A stretch of 64,000 nt of DNA from Megasphaera lornae. Lineage in GTDB: Bacteria; Bacillota; Negativicutes; Veillonellales; Megasphaeraceae. Each line of letters opens with the position of its first letter. The stretch's first letter is position 1. The notes under the pieces are model-generated. The model worked only from the letters and a program-made list of their open reading frames with translations, ran no database searches and was not told where the DNA came from. Made by a program: the position numbers and the translations under genes. Positions 63,686 through 64,000 of this stretch are shown here, one piece after another. The stretch lies in assembly GCF_000214495.1 (NCBI RefSeq), contig NZ_AFIJ01000020.1, forward strand, positions 1-64,000, written 5' to 3'.

Positions 63686-64000
63686 ATGACATTTTATGAA
63701 CAAGCTATGAAAGTTCGCACGGAAAAAAACGGCATCCTCGAAGTACTCCCGCGAGTAACCGTAAAAACGCGTGACGACTTAAGTATATTATATACGCCGG
63801 GCGTTGCCGAACCTTGTCGAGAAATTGCCAAAAATCCCGACGCCTCTTTTGATTTAACCGGTCGCGGCAACACCATTGCCGTTATTTCCGACGGCACCCG
63901 CGTACTGGGTCTCGGCGATATAGGCGCCACAGCGGCAATGCCCGTAATGGAAGGCAAGGCGCTGTTATTCAAACTATTCGGCGGCGTCAATGCGATTCCC
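63686..64000 (+). CDS. NAD(P)-dependent malic enzyme, N-terminal part
   Basis: The first 105 codons before the window ends. [35 protein letters not shown] and [13 protein letters not shown] are typical of short bacterial malic enzymes, which oxidatively decarboxylate malate to pyruvate. GAGGTG lies before the ATG. The reading frame is open to the window edge; the rest lies outside. Confidence 0.9.
   Translation, partial: MTFYEQAMKVRTEKNGILEVLPRVTVKTRDDLSILYTPGVAEPCREIAKNPDASFDLTGRGNTIAVISDGTRVLGLGDIGATAAMPVMEGKALLFKLFGGVNAIP

Overview
The window looks like chromosome from a diderm Firmicute of the class Negativicutes (Veillonellaceae/Megasphaeraceae-like). This is inferred from gene content, not from a database match. 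Outer-membrane genes (a TonB-dependent receptor and a YadA-type trimeric autotransporter with a membrane anchor) lie among gene orders and RNA regulators typical of Firmicutes: hrcA-grpE-dnaK-dnaJ-prmA-rsmE-mtaB with a CIRCE element, infC-rpmI-rplT with an attenuator leader, a methionine T-box, a SAM-I riboswitch, and nusB/xseAB/ispA/tlyA/argR/recN. Composition is moderate in G+C with AT-rich promoters. I see no insertion sequence, prophage, CRISPR array or rRNA. One tRNA gene, tRNA-Ser(CGA), is present.

Layout. 1-2.1 kb: niacin permease niaP and its repressor niaR. 2.2-7.7 kb: lysine/diaminopimelate genes (lysA with a divergent LysR regulator, a small metal-binding protein, then dapB-asd-dapA on the minus strand). 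7.8-19.8 kb: a long run of minus-strand housekeeping genes (pepP, efp, two Asp23 proteins, nusB, a TsaD paralogue, xseA, xseB, ispA, tlyA, nadK, mnmM, argR, recN; also rsuA and a phosphatase). 19.9-21.6 kb: a MoaB/Mog protein and a membrane-anchored exonuclease-like protein. 21.7-31.2 kb: the envelope region, with a very large TonB receptor fused to a second beta-barrel, a TVP38-type membrane protein and the trimeric autotransporter. 31.7-33.6 kb: a DUF4125-like gene and infC-rpmI-rplT. 34.1-39.6 kb: thiolase, a PotE-like antiporter, an OPT transporter and a small membrane protein. 39.7-42.3 kb: T-box, O-acetylhomoserine sulfhydrylase and MetA. 42.4-46.7 kb: FAD-linked glycolate/lactate-type oxidase, a 55-residue membrane protein, GntR regulator, ispE, YitT protein. 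47.0-55.2 kb: the heat-shock cluster. 55.3-64 kb: M18 peptidase, XRE regulator, YigZ, SAM-riboswitch metNI, tRNA-Ser, ECF-S transporter, nicotinate phosphoribosyltransferase, DMT exporter and the start of a malic enzyme.

Shared themes. Methionine supply appears under two RNA switches: uncharged tRNA-Met controls synthesis by acetylation (MetA carries the acetyl-type Glu111, next to an O-acetylhomoserine sulfhydrylase), and SAM controls uptake by MetNI. NAD supply appears as niacin import (niaP), its repressor (niaR), nicotinate phosphoribosyltransferase and NAD kinase. DapB, Asd, DapA and LysA feed cell wall and lysine synthesis.

Points of most interest: a probable double-barrel outer-membrane fusion; single-base frameshifts in that gene and in dnaK, both restored by removing one base near an A-run (so a sequencing artefact must be excluded first); an AUU start codon for infC; an unclassified structured leader before the ECF-S gene; a terminator hairpin whose T-tract abuts the ribosome binding site of the FAD oxidase gene; and an unannotated 55-residue membrane protein. 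I did not find a clearly new multi-gene system.
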